DNA from: CAZYTM01 sp964649725
Lineage (GTDB): Bacteria > Desulfobacterota > Desulfuromonadia > Geobacterales > Geobacteraceae
Direction of reading: 5' to 3'
Assembly (NCBI GenBank): GCA_964649725.1
Contig: CAZYTM010000001.1
Location: forward strand, 124,001 to 188,000
DNA length: 64,000 bases
Part shown: positions 26,812 through 36,492 of the stretch, in pieces
How the letters are laid out: each line of letters begins with the position of its first letter
How positions within the stretch are numbered: the first letter of the stretch is position 1
The notes under the pieces: generated by a model
Database searches by the model: none
Seen by the model: only the letters and a program-made list of their open reading frames with translations
What the model was told of the DNA's origin: nothing
Program-made: the position numbers and the translations under genes

Positions 26812-27966
26812 TTAGATTTGCTTCGGCAGACTGAAGGTGAAGGTGGTCCCCTCCGGCTCCTTGCTGACGAATCCGACCTTGCCATGCAGGTAGCGTTCGC
26901 CGAACAGCTTGATGCTGTAGGTGCCGATCCCCCGCCCTTCCCCCTTGGTGCTGAAGGAGCGCTGGAAAAGCTGCAGCTGGACTGCTGCCGGTATCACGCC
27001 GGGATTGTGCACCGAAAAGGTGAGCCACTCTGCCGTCTCGGCAACAGCCATGGTCACGATCTCTCCCGGTTCGCACGCCTCCAGGGCGTTCTTCACCAGG
27101 TTGCCGAGGATTCTCCGCAGAATCGACGGATCGCTCAGGATTGTCGCTTGCGAAACATTGCCGAGCACCAGCTGGCGGTCGATGGCGACATCGTGGCTGG
27201 CATAGAGAGCCTGCACCTGGCCGAGCAGCTCCGCCACATCGACCACCCCCAGCTCGGGGCGGAATTCCCCCAGTTCTGCTGCCAGCAGCTTCTTCTGCTG
27301 GTTGATCTCGTCGATCAGCCGCTCGATCAGGTCGACCAGCCACTGCCGGTACTCCTTATCCTTGGCAGGCTCCAGGACATCACCCTGCTGCAGCAGCGAG
27401 GCGATACCGTAGATGCCGCCGGCCGTATTGAGTACGTCATGAAAAAAGACCCGCTCCAGCAGGTCGCGCCGCTTTTCGGCGCTGATATCCTTCAGCACGC
27501 AGACCGTCAGGTGCATCCCGTCGACCAGCGCCGGCGTGGAGATAACCTCCAGGTCGAGCGCCTCACCCCCCTTCCGGTCGAGAGTCACATGACATTCATA
27601 ATTGACTGCAGAGCTCTGTCGCTGACTCTCCAGAATGGAGTGGAGGGCGCCGCAAACGGTGCAGTGGGTGCCGCTGCCGCAGCCATACTCACCTTCGCGG
27701 GAGAATATGCAGCCGAGTGCTTCGCCGGGGCGCTTGCCGAGCAGTTCCGTCCCGTCACCAAGGCCGAACGCCTGCAACAGCAGGGTATTGGCCGCCAACA
27801 CCTGGCGCTCCTGGTTGAGGATCAGTACATAGTCAGGGAGCGCCTCCAGCAGCAACACCAGGGAAGGGTCGAGCAGCACCTTCTGCCGCCCTGCGGCAAC
27901 TGCCTCGGGGGTAGCCCTGACACTAGAATCAGGAGGTAAATCTATCTGCGTTCTTTGCATTTCCAT
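26812..27966 (-). CDS. PAS-domain sensor histidine kinase
   Basis: This is a 384-aa soluble kinase. A PAS domain (about residues 33-160) contains a cysteine patch (Cys86, Cys96, Cys102, Cys105; GCGSGTHCTVCGALHS), a common feature of deltaproteobacterial PAS kinases that may bind metal or sense redox state. The phospho-accepting region is FFHDVLNTAGG (His176), followed by a HATPase_c domain (GNLVKNALEAC, GRGIGTYSIKLF). It starts 65 bases after the last cobalamin gene on the same strand, so it may be read from the cobalamin transcript. Confidence 0.85.
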   Translation of the reverse strand: MEMQRTQIDLPPDSSVRATPEAVAAGRQKVLLDPSLVLLLEALPDYVLILNQERQVLAANTLLLQAFGLGDGTELLGKRPGEALGCIFSREGEYGCGSGTHCTVCGALHSILESQRQSSAVNYECHVTLDRKGGEALDLEVISTPALVDGMHLTVCVLKDISAEKRRDLLERVFFHDVLNTAGGIYGIASLLQQGDVLEPAKDKEYRQWLVDLIERLIDEINQQKKLLAAELGEFRPELGVVDVAELLGQVQALYASHDVAIDRQLVLGNVSQATILSDPSILRRILGNLVKNALEACEPGEIVTMAVAETAEWLTFSVHNPGVIPAAVQLQLFQRSFSTKGEGRGIGTYSIKLFGERYLHGKVGFVSKEPEGTTFTFSLPKQI

Positions 27967-28031
27967 GATGGGGAAATCCTATACCAAACCGACCAGAAGT
28001 GGGAAGGAAAATTTGCTCGAAAACTCTTCTG

Positions 28032-29114
28032 TCAACTGTTGTAATCTGCCATTATCGAACTGATAGCGGCGACCAGCCGGGAATTTTCCGCTTCGCTCCG
28101 GACTGCCAGACGAAAGAAGCGCTCGTCAAGGCCGACAAAGTTGCCGCATTCGCGAACCAGTATCCGCTCCTGCCGCAACCTCCTGGCCAGTTCAGTAGCT
28201 GTCCGGCCACCGGTCAGCTGCAGCAGCAGGAAATTGGCTGCCGCTGGGAAGACCTTCAGCCCGTCGACAGCTGCCAACCGGGCGGCCAACTCTCCCCTGG
28301 CCATCGCGATGTACTCCCTGGTAGTAGCGATATAATCCCGGTCTGCCAGTGAAGCAACCCCTGCCACCTGGGCCATGGTATTGACACTCCATGGTTCGCG
28401 CAGGTCTGCCAGCCTTGCTATCACCGCCGGCGCGCCGATGGCGTAGCCGAGCCGCAACCCCGGCAGGGCGAAGAACTTGGTCATGGAACGGAGCAAGAGC
28501 GACCTGGGTTGACCCGCCACCAGCTCCTTGGCCGACTCCTCCTCGCAGAAATCGATGAACGCCTCATCGATGACGACAAAGGTATTGCTCTGGCGGCAAA
28601 GATCGAGCAGTCCGGCTATCTCGTTACGGCGATAGAGCCTGCCGGTCGGATTCCCCGGATTTGCCAGGATAAGCAGCCGGAATCGACCCTGCAGTGTCTC
28701 GGCAAGCCGGTCAAGGGGGAGGGCAAACCCCTCTTCGGCGAGCAGGGTGAAATATTCCACCTCGCAACCGGCACGGTCACAGGCCGCAGCATATTCGGAA
28801 AAGGGGGGGGCGAGCAACAGGGTTCGTCCACCAGGGATCAACCGGGGGAGGAGATAGATAAGTTCGGTCGAACCGTTCCCCGGGCAGATGTTGGCCGCGG
28901 TCAGACTGTGATAGCTTGCCAGAGCCTCGCGCAGCTCATTGGCATCGCTCTCCGGATAGTGCACCAGCCGGGCATAAGCGGCCGCCAGAGCCTCCCGCAC
29001 CGCCGGGGCAGGGCCGAGAGGATTGATACTGGCGGAAAAATCGCTCAGCTCTTCGGGCTGAATGCCGAGGGAACGGGCAATGGCAAAAACATTGCCACCA
29101 TGTTCGGAGTTCAT
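28032..29114 (-). CDS. cobD: Threonine-phosphate decarboxylase (class I aminotransferase fold)
   Basis: This 360-aa PLP enzyme makes (R)-1-amino-2-propanol phosphate, the linker of the cobalamin nucleotide loop. It begins HGGNVFAIARSLG and has DFSASINPLGP and YPESDANELREALA, typical of this family. LLANPGNPTG-like (LILANPGNPTGRLY), DEAFIDF and the PLP lysine in SMTKFFALPGLRLGY complete the fold I active site. The ATG at 29114 follows GAGAAAGG; an upstream extension to 29222 enters cbiB and is rejected. It is the last biosynthetic gene of the operon. Confidence 0.9.
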   Translation of the reverse strand: MNSEHGGNVFAIARSLGIQPEELSDFSASINPLGPAPAVREALAAAYARLVHYPESDANELREALASYHSLTAANICPGNGSTELIYLLPRLIPGGRTLLLAPPFSEYAAACDRAGCEVEYFTLLAEEGFALPLDRLAETLQGRFRLLILANPGNPTGRLYRRNEIAGLLDLCRQSNTFVVIDEAFIDFCEEESAKELVAGQPRSLLLRSMTKFFALPGLRLGYAIGAPAVIARLADLREPWSVNTMAQVAGVASLADRDYIATTREYIAMARGELAARLAAVDGLKVFPAAANFLLLQLTGGRTATELARRLRQERILVRECGNFVGLDERFFRLAVRSEAENSRLVAAISSIMADYNS

Positions 29115-29154
29115 GGCAAGAACCTTTCTCGAATCGCATTGAATATCCGGCGCT

Positions 29155-30123
29155 TTAGAGGAGCCTTCTCCCCAGCCCCTCAAACAGCAGCCAGCCGGCC
29201 AGCAGCAGTGCCATAGCGCCATACATCAGCCGCACCGCACCGCGATATGAGGCCGCTGAGAGCGGCTGTCCGGCATCGCCGATGGTCGGCTTGGCAACCA
29301 CCACCCCCCCGTAACTGCTGCTGCCGCCGAGCTGGACCCGCAGTGCCCCGGCTGCTGCCGCCTCGGGGATGCCGCTGTTGGGGGATGAGTGTCGGCGACC
29401 GTCGCGGCGCATTATCCGCAGGGCATTGGCACCATCGAGACCGACCAGCGGCGCGGCCATTGCCATCAAAAGACCGGTCAACCTGGCCGGGATCAGGTTG
29501 AGCAGGTCGTCGCAGCGCGCCGAGGCCGTGCCGAAACGGATATAGCGCTCATCTTTATAACCGACCATCGAATCGAGGGTGTTGACCGCCTTGTAGGCGA
29601 TAGCCAGCAGCGGCCCACCAAGGATAAGATAGCAGAGGGGGGCGATAACCCCGTCCGAGCTGTTCTCTGCCACCGTCTCCACCAGCGCCCGCCAGATCCC
29701 TTCGGCATCAAGCCCGGCTGTATCGCGACCGACGATCCGGGAGAGGTAGTAGCGCGCCTGGTCCAGGTCACCGGCTGCAAGGGCGTCAGCTACCAGCTGC
29801 GATTCGGCATGGAGAGAACGGGCAGCCAGGCAGGTCCAGGCGAGCAGCGTGCCGACCAGCAGTCCGATCAGCCGGTGGAGATGATAGGCCGTCTGCAAGA
29901 GCGCCAGGGCGACCAGGACCGTACTCCCCACCGTGACAATCAGCAGCACCACCCCGGCCAGTCGGCTGTCGCCGAAGCAGCGCCGCAACGGGGGCTCCAG
30001 GAGAGTGATGAGCCGACCGATACCCCTTACCGGATGGGGGAGCCAGCGGGGGTCACCCAGTAGCAGATCGAGGAGCAGGGCAGCGACAACGATCAGAATA
30101 TGGCCGGACGAGAGTATGATCAC
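29155..30123 (-). CDS. cbiB: Adenosylcobinamide-phosphate synthase
   Basis: This 322-aa integral membrane enzyme attaches aminopropanol phosphate to adenosylcobyric acid. The diagnostic N-terminus is LLLDLLLGDPRWLPHPVRGIG. Later motifs include AENSSDGVIAPL and the YKAVNTLDSMVGYK segment. Four to five hydrophobic helices are visible. It lies between the CbiH/CbiP fusion and cobD, which supplies its substrate. Confidence 0.93.
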   Translation of the reverse strand: MIILSSGHILIVVAALLLDLLLGDPRWLPHPVRGIGRLITLLEPPLRRCFGDSRLAGVVLLIVTVGSTVLVALALLQTAYHLHRLIGLLVGTLLAWTCLAARSLHAESQLVADALAAGDLDQARYYLSRIVGRDTAGLDAEGIWRALVETVAENSSDGVIAPLCYLILGGPLLAIAYKAVNTLDSMVGYKDERYIRFGTASARCDDLLNLIPARLTGLLMAMAAPLVGLDGANALRIMRRDGRRHSSPNSGIPEAAAAGALRVQLGGSSSYGGVVVAKPTIGDAGQPLSAASYRGAVRLMYGAMALLLAGWLLFEGLGRRLL

Positions 30124-30178
30124 AATACCAGCTTTGGCGACTAGAATTATCTGACTGAAGCAGCATTAGCCGCAAGGT

Positions 30179-32536
30179 TCATTCAAGACCGCAGATAGCG
30201 AGCAGACGCGCCATATCCAGGTGCTGTTCCAGGTGGGTGGCGAGCCGGTCGAGCGGCTCGTCCCGCTGCCATCTGCCGCTCACTTCGGCCATCCCCTTGC
30301 TCCGCCGCAGGCGGTTGAGGAGTGCGGCACGGAAACGGTCGTTATCGAACAGGCCATGCATATAGGTGCCGAAGACACGGCCGTCCGGGGATACCGCCCC
30401 ATCCTTCACCTTGACCGTTGTCCCGGAACGGCGGATAAAGTTGGCAAAGGGGCGCGCGCCGCTCCCCAGTACCGTCACCCCCATATGGATCTCGTACCCC
30501 CCCAGCACACCGCTGCATCCCGGCGCCACCCGAGTCCCGGCGAGCAACAGGCGGGCCTGGACCTGGTGGGTCTCCTTCCGTCTAAGCAGGGTGGTCTCCA
30601 CGTCCAGAAGACCCAGCCCTTCCGCCTCCCTGATGTGCGACTCCACCTGAAATGGGTCGCGCACCCTCTTGCCGAGCATCTGGTAACCGCCGCAGATGCC
30701 GATAATAGGTCCGGGGAAGCTCTGGATGGCGTCAAATATCCCCCGCTCCATCATGAAGTAGAGATCGGTGGTGGTCGACTTGCTCCCCGGGATGATGAGC
30801 AGGTCGAGCCCGGCAATATCCAGATGCCCTTCGATGTAGCGGAGTTCAACGTCAGGTTCGGCTTCGAGCGGGTCGAAATCGGTATAGTTGGAGATTCGCT
30901 CCAGCCGTACCACTCCGACCTTTAGTCGCGGCCCCGGAGCTGTTTTGCTGCTGCCGCTGCGGCGCGCCAGGGCGACGCTGTCCTCGGCCGGGACGCTGAA
31001 ATCGCTGAACCAGGGGATCACCCCCAGCACCGGCAGACCGGTACGCTGCTGGACGAACTCTATCCCTGGCGCGAGCAGTGCCGGATCGCCGCGGAACTTG
31101 TTGATTATCACCCCTTTGATCATCTCCCGCTCGGCCGGTTCCAGAAGTTCCATGGTGCCGACGATCTGGGCGAACACCCCGCCCCGGTCGATGTCGGCCA
31201 CCAGTATCACCGGTGCACCGGCCATGGCCGCTACCCGCAGATTGGCGATGTCGTGCGCCTTGAGGTTGATCTCGGCAATGCTCCCCGCCCCCTCGATGAC
31301 GATGAACTCGTACTGCTGGCGGAGCCGGTCGAAGCTCTCCCGCACCTTGACAAAGGCCTCCGGTTTGTAGGCATTGTATTCGGCCACCCGCATGTTCCCC
31401 TTCACCTCACCCTGGATGATCACCTGGCTGCCGGTATCTGAAGTCGGCTTGAGGAGGATCGGGTTCATATCGACATGGGGGGGGATACCGCAGGCATCGG
31501 CCTGGACCGCCTGGGCCCGGCCGATCTCCCCCCCCTCCGGAGTGACTGCCGAATTGAGCGCCATGTTCTGCGATTTGAACGGTGCCACATCGATGCTACG
31601 CCTTTTCAGCAAACGGCAGAACCCGGCGGTCAGGACAGATTTCCCCACATCCGAGGCAGTACCGCAGAACATCAGGGTACGGCAATCAGGATCTGCGGAA
31701 GTGGCAGGAGCAACAGGGAGCTCGAGCTCCCCGGCAGCTGTTGCCTCTTCACTCCTCCCTGACTGCAGATAACCCCGCGGCGTCACCATCCTCCCCGCGC
31801 TATCGACAAATGTCGCACCATTGCCGACAATCAGCAGGGAGAACATGTCGATCTTCTGCTTGAGCATCCCTTTAAGGGTTGTTACCACTACCTGCTGCCC
31901 CTGCCGCATGGCATTCCGGACAATCCCGACCGGAGTGTCGGCTGGCCGCGACTCAAGCAGAATGGCACAGGCCTCGTCAAGCTGTCGTCTCCTGCTCCGG
32001 CTGCGGGGGTTGTAGAGGGCGACGACGAAATCGGCAGCAGCGGCACTCCGTAGCCGCCCCCTGATCACCTCCCAGGGGGTGAGCAGGTCAGAGAGGGAGA
32101 TGACGGCAAAATCGTGCATGAGCGGCGCACCTAACAGCGCTGCTGCCGCCTGAACCGCCGACACCCCGGGGACCACGATTATTTCAGGCTCCTGGCGTTG
32201 TCGGGGCTGTCTCTTCACCCCTGCCAGGGTTTTGTCATTCCTGTCGTGCAAAAGCTCCAGTACCAGCCCGGCCATGCCGTAGATACCGGCATCGCCGCCG
32301 GAGATCAGCGCTACGGTCAGACCTTTGGCGGCCAGCTGCAGCGCCTCGCGGCAACGCTCCACCTCGGCGCGCATGCCGGAGGAGATTATCTCTTTGCCGG
32401 CCAGAAGTGGTCTGATCAGATCCAGATAGGTCGCGTAGCCGACCACGACTTCCGCCCCTGCCACTGCCTCATGGGCTTCCAAGGTCATCTGTCGCAGGTC
32501 GCCGGGACCTATGCCGACGATATATAGTCTGCCCAT
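30179..32536 (-). CDS. cbiH-cbiP: CbiH-CbiP fusion: precorrin-3B C17-methyltransferase / cobyric acid synthase
   Basis: This 785-aa protein joins two cobalamin enzymes. Residues 1-about 245 are the SAM-dependent C17-methyltransferase that contracts the ring (VGIGPGDLRQMTLEA, SGGDAGIYGMAG, VALYNPRSRSR). From about residue 283 comes cobyric acid synthase, which amidates side chains b, d, e and g: P-loop-like FCGTASDVGKS, FKSQNMALNS, glutaminase Cys near 614 (GICGGYQMLG) and His near 726 (GTYMHGLF). A short Ala/Glu/Pro linker (about 250-280) connects them. The two activities are far apart in the pathway, so the fusion does not simply channel product to substrate. Confidence 0.92.
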   Translation of the reverse strand: MGRLYIVGIGPGDLRQMTLEAHEAVAGAEVVVGYATYLDLIRPLLAGKEIISSGMRAEVERCREALQLAAKGLTVALISGGDAGIYGMAGLVLELLHDRNDKTLAGVKRQPRQRQEPEIIVVPGVSAVQAAAALLGAPLMHDFAVISLSDLLTPWEVIRGRLRSAAAADFVVALYNPRSRSRRRQLDEACAILLESRPADTPVGIVRNAMRQGQQVVVTTLKGMLKQKIDMFSLLIVGNGATFVDSAGRMVTPRGYLQSGRSEEATAAGELELPVAPATSADPDCRTLMFCGTASDVGKSVLTAGFCRLLKRRSIDVAPFKSQNMALNSAVTPEGGEIGRAQAVQADACGIPPHVDMNPILLKPTSDTGSQVIIQGEVKGNMRVAEYNAYKPEAFVKVRESFDRLRQQYEFIVIEGAGSIAEINLKAHDIANLRVAAMAGAPVILVADIDRGGVFAQIVGTMELLEPAEREMIKGVIINKFRGDPALLAPGIEFVQQRTGLPVLGVIPWFSDFSVPAEDSVALARRSGSSKTAPGPRLKVGVVRLERISNYTDFDPLEAEPDVELRYIEGHLDIAGLDLLIIPGSKSTTTDLYFMMERGIFDAIQSFPGPIIGICGGYQMLGKRVRDPFQVESHIREAEGLGLLDVETTLLRRKETHQVQARLLLAGTRVAPGCSGVLGGYEIHMGVTVLGSGARPFANFIRRSGTTVKVKDGAVSPDGRVFGTYMHGLFDNDRFRAALLNRLRRSKGMAEVSGRWQRDEPLDRLATHLEQHLDMARLLAICGLE

Positions 32537-32537
32537 A

Positions 32538-33644
32538 TCAGGTTATCTCCGCTATTGCCAGGGTGACATTCCCACTCTTATACTTCTTCAGCAACAGCTT
32601 CCCCCCCCGGGCAGCAAGCAGCGCTGCCGGTTCCGCCACCCCGGCCGCACCGATTGCCGCCATGGCATGGGGAGAAGGGTGGGATGGTGCTGTTATCTCA
32701 TTCAGTTCTGCGCTGCTGTATGTCTGGAGCGCTAGCTTATACCTGGCGGCAAATTCCAGCAGGCCCGGCTCGGCAGACTTCGCTTCGGCTGTGGCAACAG
32801 TGGCAACGCTCTGTACTGCCAGGAGGAGCCGTTTCAGCTGCCCCAGCACCACCTCTTCGATCTCCGCAGCAGTGGTACCGCTATTGCAGCCGATGCCGAG
32901 CACCAGGTTGCGCGGGCGCAACACCAGCAGCCGGTCCGACTGCAGCTGGGGGGGGATGAAGCTGTTGCTCACCAGGAGAAAGCCGCTGGCACTGCTCCGT
33001 TGCCCTGCCACGAAGGTGTCGAAAAAGTGCAACCGGCCGCGACCATGGAAATAGTTGCGCACCCTGCCGGTAGGATCGACCACAGCGATCTCCTGGTTAT
33101 CCAGCAGCAGCGCATTGAGGGTCTTGACCCGGCTCAGATCCTCGATCACCCACCCCTCATCCTTGGCCAGCATGTCGAAAGAGGGGAGCTGATTGACATC
33201 AGTGGCAGTGGTTATCACCTCCCGGGCACCGGTGATGAAGGCGCAGCGACCGGCCAGCTCGTTCGCGCCACCCAGATGGCCGGAGAGGAGGGAGATGGCG
33301 AACCTGGCAGCATCATCCATAACTACCACGGCCGGATCGACATCCTTCCCCTGCAGATGCGGGGCGAGCAGCCGGACGACGATGCCGGTCGCCATGATGA
33401 AGATGAAGCCATCGTAGTGCAGCGACTCTCCAGCCGCGCTCTTCCCCTTTCTTGCAAAGGGTTTGGCTTCAGGCCAGAGCCGCTTTAGCAGCTCCTTCAG
33501 CTCCCCTTCGAAGGGGAGCGAATCCTTCCCTGCCTGGCCGCGAAACTTCTGCAGCACGTACAGTTCGGCCTGGCCGAGACCGTCCTTGAGGCGGGCGCCG
33601 AGCCTGGCGCCGTTCCGGGTTATGGCGATGATGGCGATACGCAT
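32538..33644 (-). CDS. cbiG: Cobalt-precorrin-5A hydrolase
   Basis: This 368-aa protein opens the delta-lactone of cobalt-precorrin-5A, releasing acetaldehyde, in the anaerobic route. The N-terminal part carries GFIFIMATGIVVRLLAPHL and LLSGHLGGANELA, typical of CbiG. The C-terminal domain begins LVLGIGCNSGTTAAEIEEVV. It sits one base upstream of the CbiH-CbiP gene and 13 bases after cbiF. Confidence 0.92.
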   Translation of the reverse strand: MRIAIIAITRNGARLGARLKDGLGQAELYVLQKFRGQAGKDSLPFEGELKELLKRLWPEAKPFARKGKSAAGESLHYDGFIFIMATGIVVRLLAPHLQGKDVDPAVVVMDDAARFAISLLSGHLGGANELAGRCAFITGAREVITTATDVNQLPSFDMLAKDEGWVIEDLSRVKTLNALLLDNQEIAVVDPTGRVRNYFHGRGRLHFFDTFVAGQRSSASGFLLVSNSFIPPQLQSDRLLVLRPRNLVLGIGCNSGTTAAEIEEVVLGQLKRLLLAVQSVATVATAEAKSAEPGLLEFAARYKLALQTYSSAELNEITAPSHPSPHAMAAIGAAGVAEPAALLAARGGKLLLKKYKSGNVTLAIAEIT

Positions 33645-33657
33645 GGGTGAATGCTGC

Positions 33658-34449
33658 CTAAGTTAAAATACCTTTCCGAAAAGCGTGGCTGAATTCCTGG
33701 TCATAAAGGCGGGATTTGGCCGGCAGACCGTTGCGACGCGCCAGCAGCACCTCTCCGACGATGATCAATGCCTGTTTTGCAATGCCGGCCGCCGCGACCC
33801 TGTCCGTGATATCCGCCAGAGTCCCCTCCACCACCAGCTCGTCAGGCCAGGAGGCGCGATAGACCACTGCCACCGGGGTGACCGGCGTATAAGCCCCTTG
33901 CAGCAGCTCGGCAACCACCTGCTCCAGCATCCCGACCGACAGATAGATCACCATGGTGGCGCCGATTCGCGCCGTCTCACGCAGCCGTTCCCGTTCCGGC
34001 ACCGGCGTCTTCCCCTCGATCCTGGTAAAGACGACGGTCTGGGTGACGGTCGGCAGGGTAAGCTCCTGCCTCAGGGTAGCGGCCGCGGCAAAGGCGCTGG
34101 TTACCCCCGGCACCACAGCATAGTCGACACCGAGCCGGTCCAGCTCAGCCATCTGCTCCTGGATCGCACCGTATATCGAGGGGTCGCCGGTATGAAGCCG
34201 TACTACCCTTTTGCCGTCAGCTACCCCCTGGGCAAGGAGGATAGTCGTCTCCTCCAGGGTCATGGCCGCCGAATCGTATATCTCCGCCGCCGGAGCATAT
34301 CTCCGCACCAGCTCGAGATCAACCAGGCTGCCGGCATAGACCACCAGCTCCGCCTCGCCAAGCAGCCGCGCCCCCTTTACCGTGATCAGCTCGGCATCGC
34401 CTGGGCCGGCGCCGATGAAGTGGATTTTGCCGACCTCATCTCCCATCAT
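33658..34449 (-). CDS. cbiF: Cobalt-precorrin-4 C11-methyltransferase
   Basis: This 263-aa tetrapyrrole methylase has IHFIGAGPGDAELITVKG at the N-terminus, VYAGSLVD, HTGDPSIYGAIQEQM (the SAM-binding loop) and VVPGVTSAFAAAA. It adds the C11 methyl group. ATG starts at 34449 and 34446; the first overlaps the cbiL stop as ATGA. Confidence 0.93.
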   Translation of the reverse strand: MMGDEVGKIHFIGAGPGDAELITVKGARLLGEAELVVYAGSLVDLELVRRYAPAAEIYDSAAMTLEETTILLAQGVADGKRVVRLHTGDPSIYGAIQEQMAELDRLGVDYAVVPGVTSAFAAAATLRQELTLPTVTQTVVFTRIEGKTPVPERERLRETARIGATMVIYLSVGMLEQVVAELLQGAYTPVTPVAVVYRASWPDELVVEGTLADITDRVAAAGIAKQALIIVGEVLLARRNGLPAKSRLYDQEFSHAFRKGILT

Positions 34450-35147
34450 TTCCTCACTATCAGCAGCGACAGATAGTCGAGCTCCACCCCAAGCAGCGTC
34501 GAGATATCCCGCACCACCTCTTCCGCAGGTGAGCCGACGCGACGGACATAGACCGTCTTCTCCACCAGCCGGAGCGCCTTGAGCATGGCAAAGACCTGTG
34601 GAAAGGCGCGGTGGACCTTCATCAGGACTATGGTATCGAAATCGATGAGGGTCTGCAGCAGCTTCTCCTCCTCGAAGGTGGCAGGGAGGATGGCTATCCG
34701 GTCGGCAGCCATGCCGAGCGGCACGCCGGCTGCAGCCGCGGCTGCACCGATGCTCGATATGCCGGGGACGATCTCCACCTGCAGATGCGGATAGCGCTCC
34801 TGCAGTATCCGGTAGAGATAGAGAAAGGTGGAGTAGAGAAACGGGTCGCCGATGGTGATGAAGGCGACATCCTCCCCCCCCTCTACCCGCGCTGCCACCT
34901 GGGCGGCCGCCTCTTCCCAGAAGGGGAGCAGTTCTGCCTCATCTTTCCGCATCGGGAAGGTCTGCACCAGGATCTCCTGGCGGGAGCGGTCCAAAAACGG
35001 CTCGACGATGGAGAGGGCATAGCTGGCCGCCTCGGCTGCGCCGGTCGGTGCGCAGATGACAGCTACCTGGCGGAGGATCCGCTCCGCCTTGCGGGTCAAA
35101 AGCTCCGGGTCACCCGGTCCGACGCCGACCGCATAGATCTTCGCCAT
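34446..35147 (-). CDS. cbiL: Cobalt-precorrin-2 C20-methyltransferase
   Basis: This 233-aa methylase has IYAVGVGPGDPELLTRKAERI, then TIGDPFLYSTFLYL and VPGISSIGAAAAAAG, the CbiL/CobI pattern. It methylates C20 of cobalt-precorrin-2. The ATG overlaps the cbiET stop in a TGATG junction, indicating coupled translation; a TTG one codon earlier is possible. Confidence 0.92.
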   Translation of the reverse strand: MAKIYAVGVGPGDPELLTRKAERILRQVAVICAPTGAAEAASYALSIVEPFLDRSRQEILVQTFPMRKDEAELLPFWEEAAAQVAARVEGGEDVAFITIGDPFLYSTFLYLYRILQERYPHLQVEIVPGISSIGAAAAAAGVPLGMAADRIAILPATFEEEKLLQTLIDFDTIVLMKVHRAFPQVFAMLKALRLVEKTVYVRRVGSPAEEVVRDISTLLGVELDYLSLLIVRK

Positions 35148-36364
35148 CAATCGCTCTCTTTCAGAGCAGTGATTATATAGACCGGATTATGCGCATCGAA
35201 CATCTTGTACTCGGTCAGACCGCGGGTCTTGGCGATATTGACGCAGGTCACCTCGACGCTGTAGCCATGGTCCTCGAGAAACTCCACCGATTTAGTCAGA
35301 GTATCGAGGGTGACGGCATTGAGGACGATCAACCCTTCCGGCTTGAGCCGCTTGTCCACTGCATCGATGATCTCCTCCAGCATCCCGCCGGAACCGCCGA
35401 TAAAGACCCGGTCCGGGTCAGGGAGATCGTCGAGCCCCTCCGGGGCGAACGCCTCGATCAGGTTGACATTCCGGGCAACGAATTTTTTCAGGTTGTCGCG
35501 GAGAAAGACAAGGTACTGGGGGTTCCGCTCCAGAGCGAAGATACGGCCGTTGGGAAGGAGGTTCGAGGCCTCGATGGAGACCGAACCGCTGCCGGCGCCG
35601 ATATCCCAGAGGACCAGATCGTCCTGCAGCTGCAGCTTGGCCAGGGTGACCGCCCGTACCTCCTGCTTGGTGATCAGCTTCTTGGCCGTGGCAAACTGCT
35701 CATCGTCAATACCGATGAGTGGGTAGTTGACCAGATTCGGTTCCCACGCCTTGATCAGAATCAGGATGTTCAGCTGCGTCGCCGGTATCTCCAGCAGCCC
35801 CTTGACCGTGCTCCTGGTGAACTTTTCAGAGGCTAGCCCAAGGTCCTCGCAGAGCCAGGCATCAAATCCATCTGCCCCCCGTTCGAGCAGTTCCCTGGCG
35901 ATGACCGCCGGGGTGTTGTTGGAGTCGGTCAGGATCGCCACCTTCTCCGCAGCAATGACCCGGTCGATCGCCGCTTTCAGACCCCGGCCATGGACCGAGA
36001 CGAAGATGGCATCGTCCCAGGGCTCCTTGATCCGGGCAAAGGCGTACTGGACACTGGTGACATTGGGGAAGATCTCGATCCGCTCCTTATCCAGATTACG
36101 GAGGAGAAAGCGGGCCACACCGAAAAAGTTCGGATCGCCGGAGCCGAGAATCACCACCCGCTTGTCGGTCTTTTTCAGGAAATCGAGCATGATGGAGAGG
36201 TCACCCAGCAGCTGCTTCTCCCCGCTGAAATCAGAGAAGATATCGAGATGCCGCTGATGGCCTATCAGCACTTCGGCCTTGTTGATCACCTCCAGCGCCT
36301 TACCGCCAAACCCCTCCCAACCTTCGATACCGGCCCCGACCAGATAGATCTTCTGTTCTGCCAT
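35147..36364 (-). CDS. cbiET: CbiE-CbiT fusion: cobalt-precorrin-7 C5-methyltransferase / precorrin-6B C15-methyltransferase (decarboxylating)
   Basis: This is a 405-aa protein equivalent to CobL. The N-terminal part (about 1-200) is the CbiE methylase: IYLVGAGIEGWEG, ILGSGDPNFFGVARF, VTSVQYAFARIKEPWDD. The C-terminal part (about 210-405) is the Rossmann-type CbiT: GIDDEQFATAKKLITKQEVRA and the SAM site LWDIGAGSGSVSIEA. The ATG at 36364 follows GGGAGGGG; an in-frame ATG eight codons earlier is less likely. A 128-base gap separates it from cbiD. Confidence 0.93.
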   Translation of the reverse strand: MAEQKIYLVGAGIEGWEGFGGKALEVINKAEVLIGHQRHLDIFSDFSGEKQLLGDLSIMLDFLKKTDKRVVILGSGDPNFFGVARFLLRNLDKERIEIFPNVTSVQYAFARIKEPWDDAIFVSVHGRGLKAAIDRVIAAEKVAILTDSNNTPAVIARELLERGADGFDAWLCEDLGLASEKFTRSTVKGLLEIPATQLNILILIKAWEPNLVNYPLIGIDDEQFATAKKLITKQEVRAVTLAKLQLQDDLVLWDIGAGSGSVSIEASNLLPNGRIFALERNPQYLVFLRDNLKKFVARNVNLIEAFAPEGLDDLPDPDRVFIGGSGGMLEEIIDAVDKRLKPEGLIVLNAVTLDTLTKSVEFLEDHGYSVEVTCVNIAKTRGLTEYKMFDAHNPVYIITALKESD

Positions 36365-36492
36365 ACGCCCCTCCCGTAAAACATGCATTGTGCCTCATCC
36401 CGCAACTGCCGGGCGGAGTTACTCCCCTGCCGAAAGCCCTGACTGGCAAATCGAACCAGAGCAACTAGAGGTTCACCTCTGCTGCATATATT

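Noticed and set aside
26818..27939. Long plus-strand open frame opposite the sensor kinase
   Set aside because: It is the antisense shadow of a high-GC gene with clear PAS and HATPase motifs; similar long shadows lie opposite cbiD, cobS, cobT, cobD and the HD-GYP gene.
36398..36492. CCCGCAACTG upstream of cbiET as a second cobalamin riboswitch
   Set aside because: It is on the plus strand, opposite to the operon, and none of the other conserved blocks of the riboswitch are nearby.
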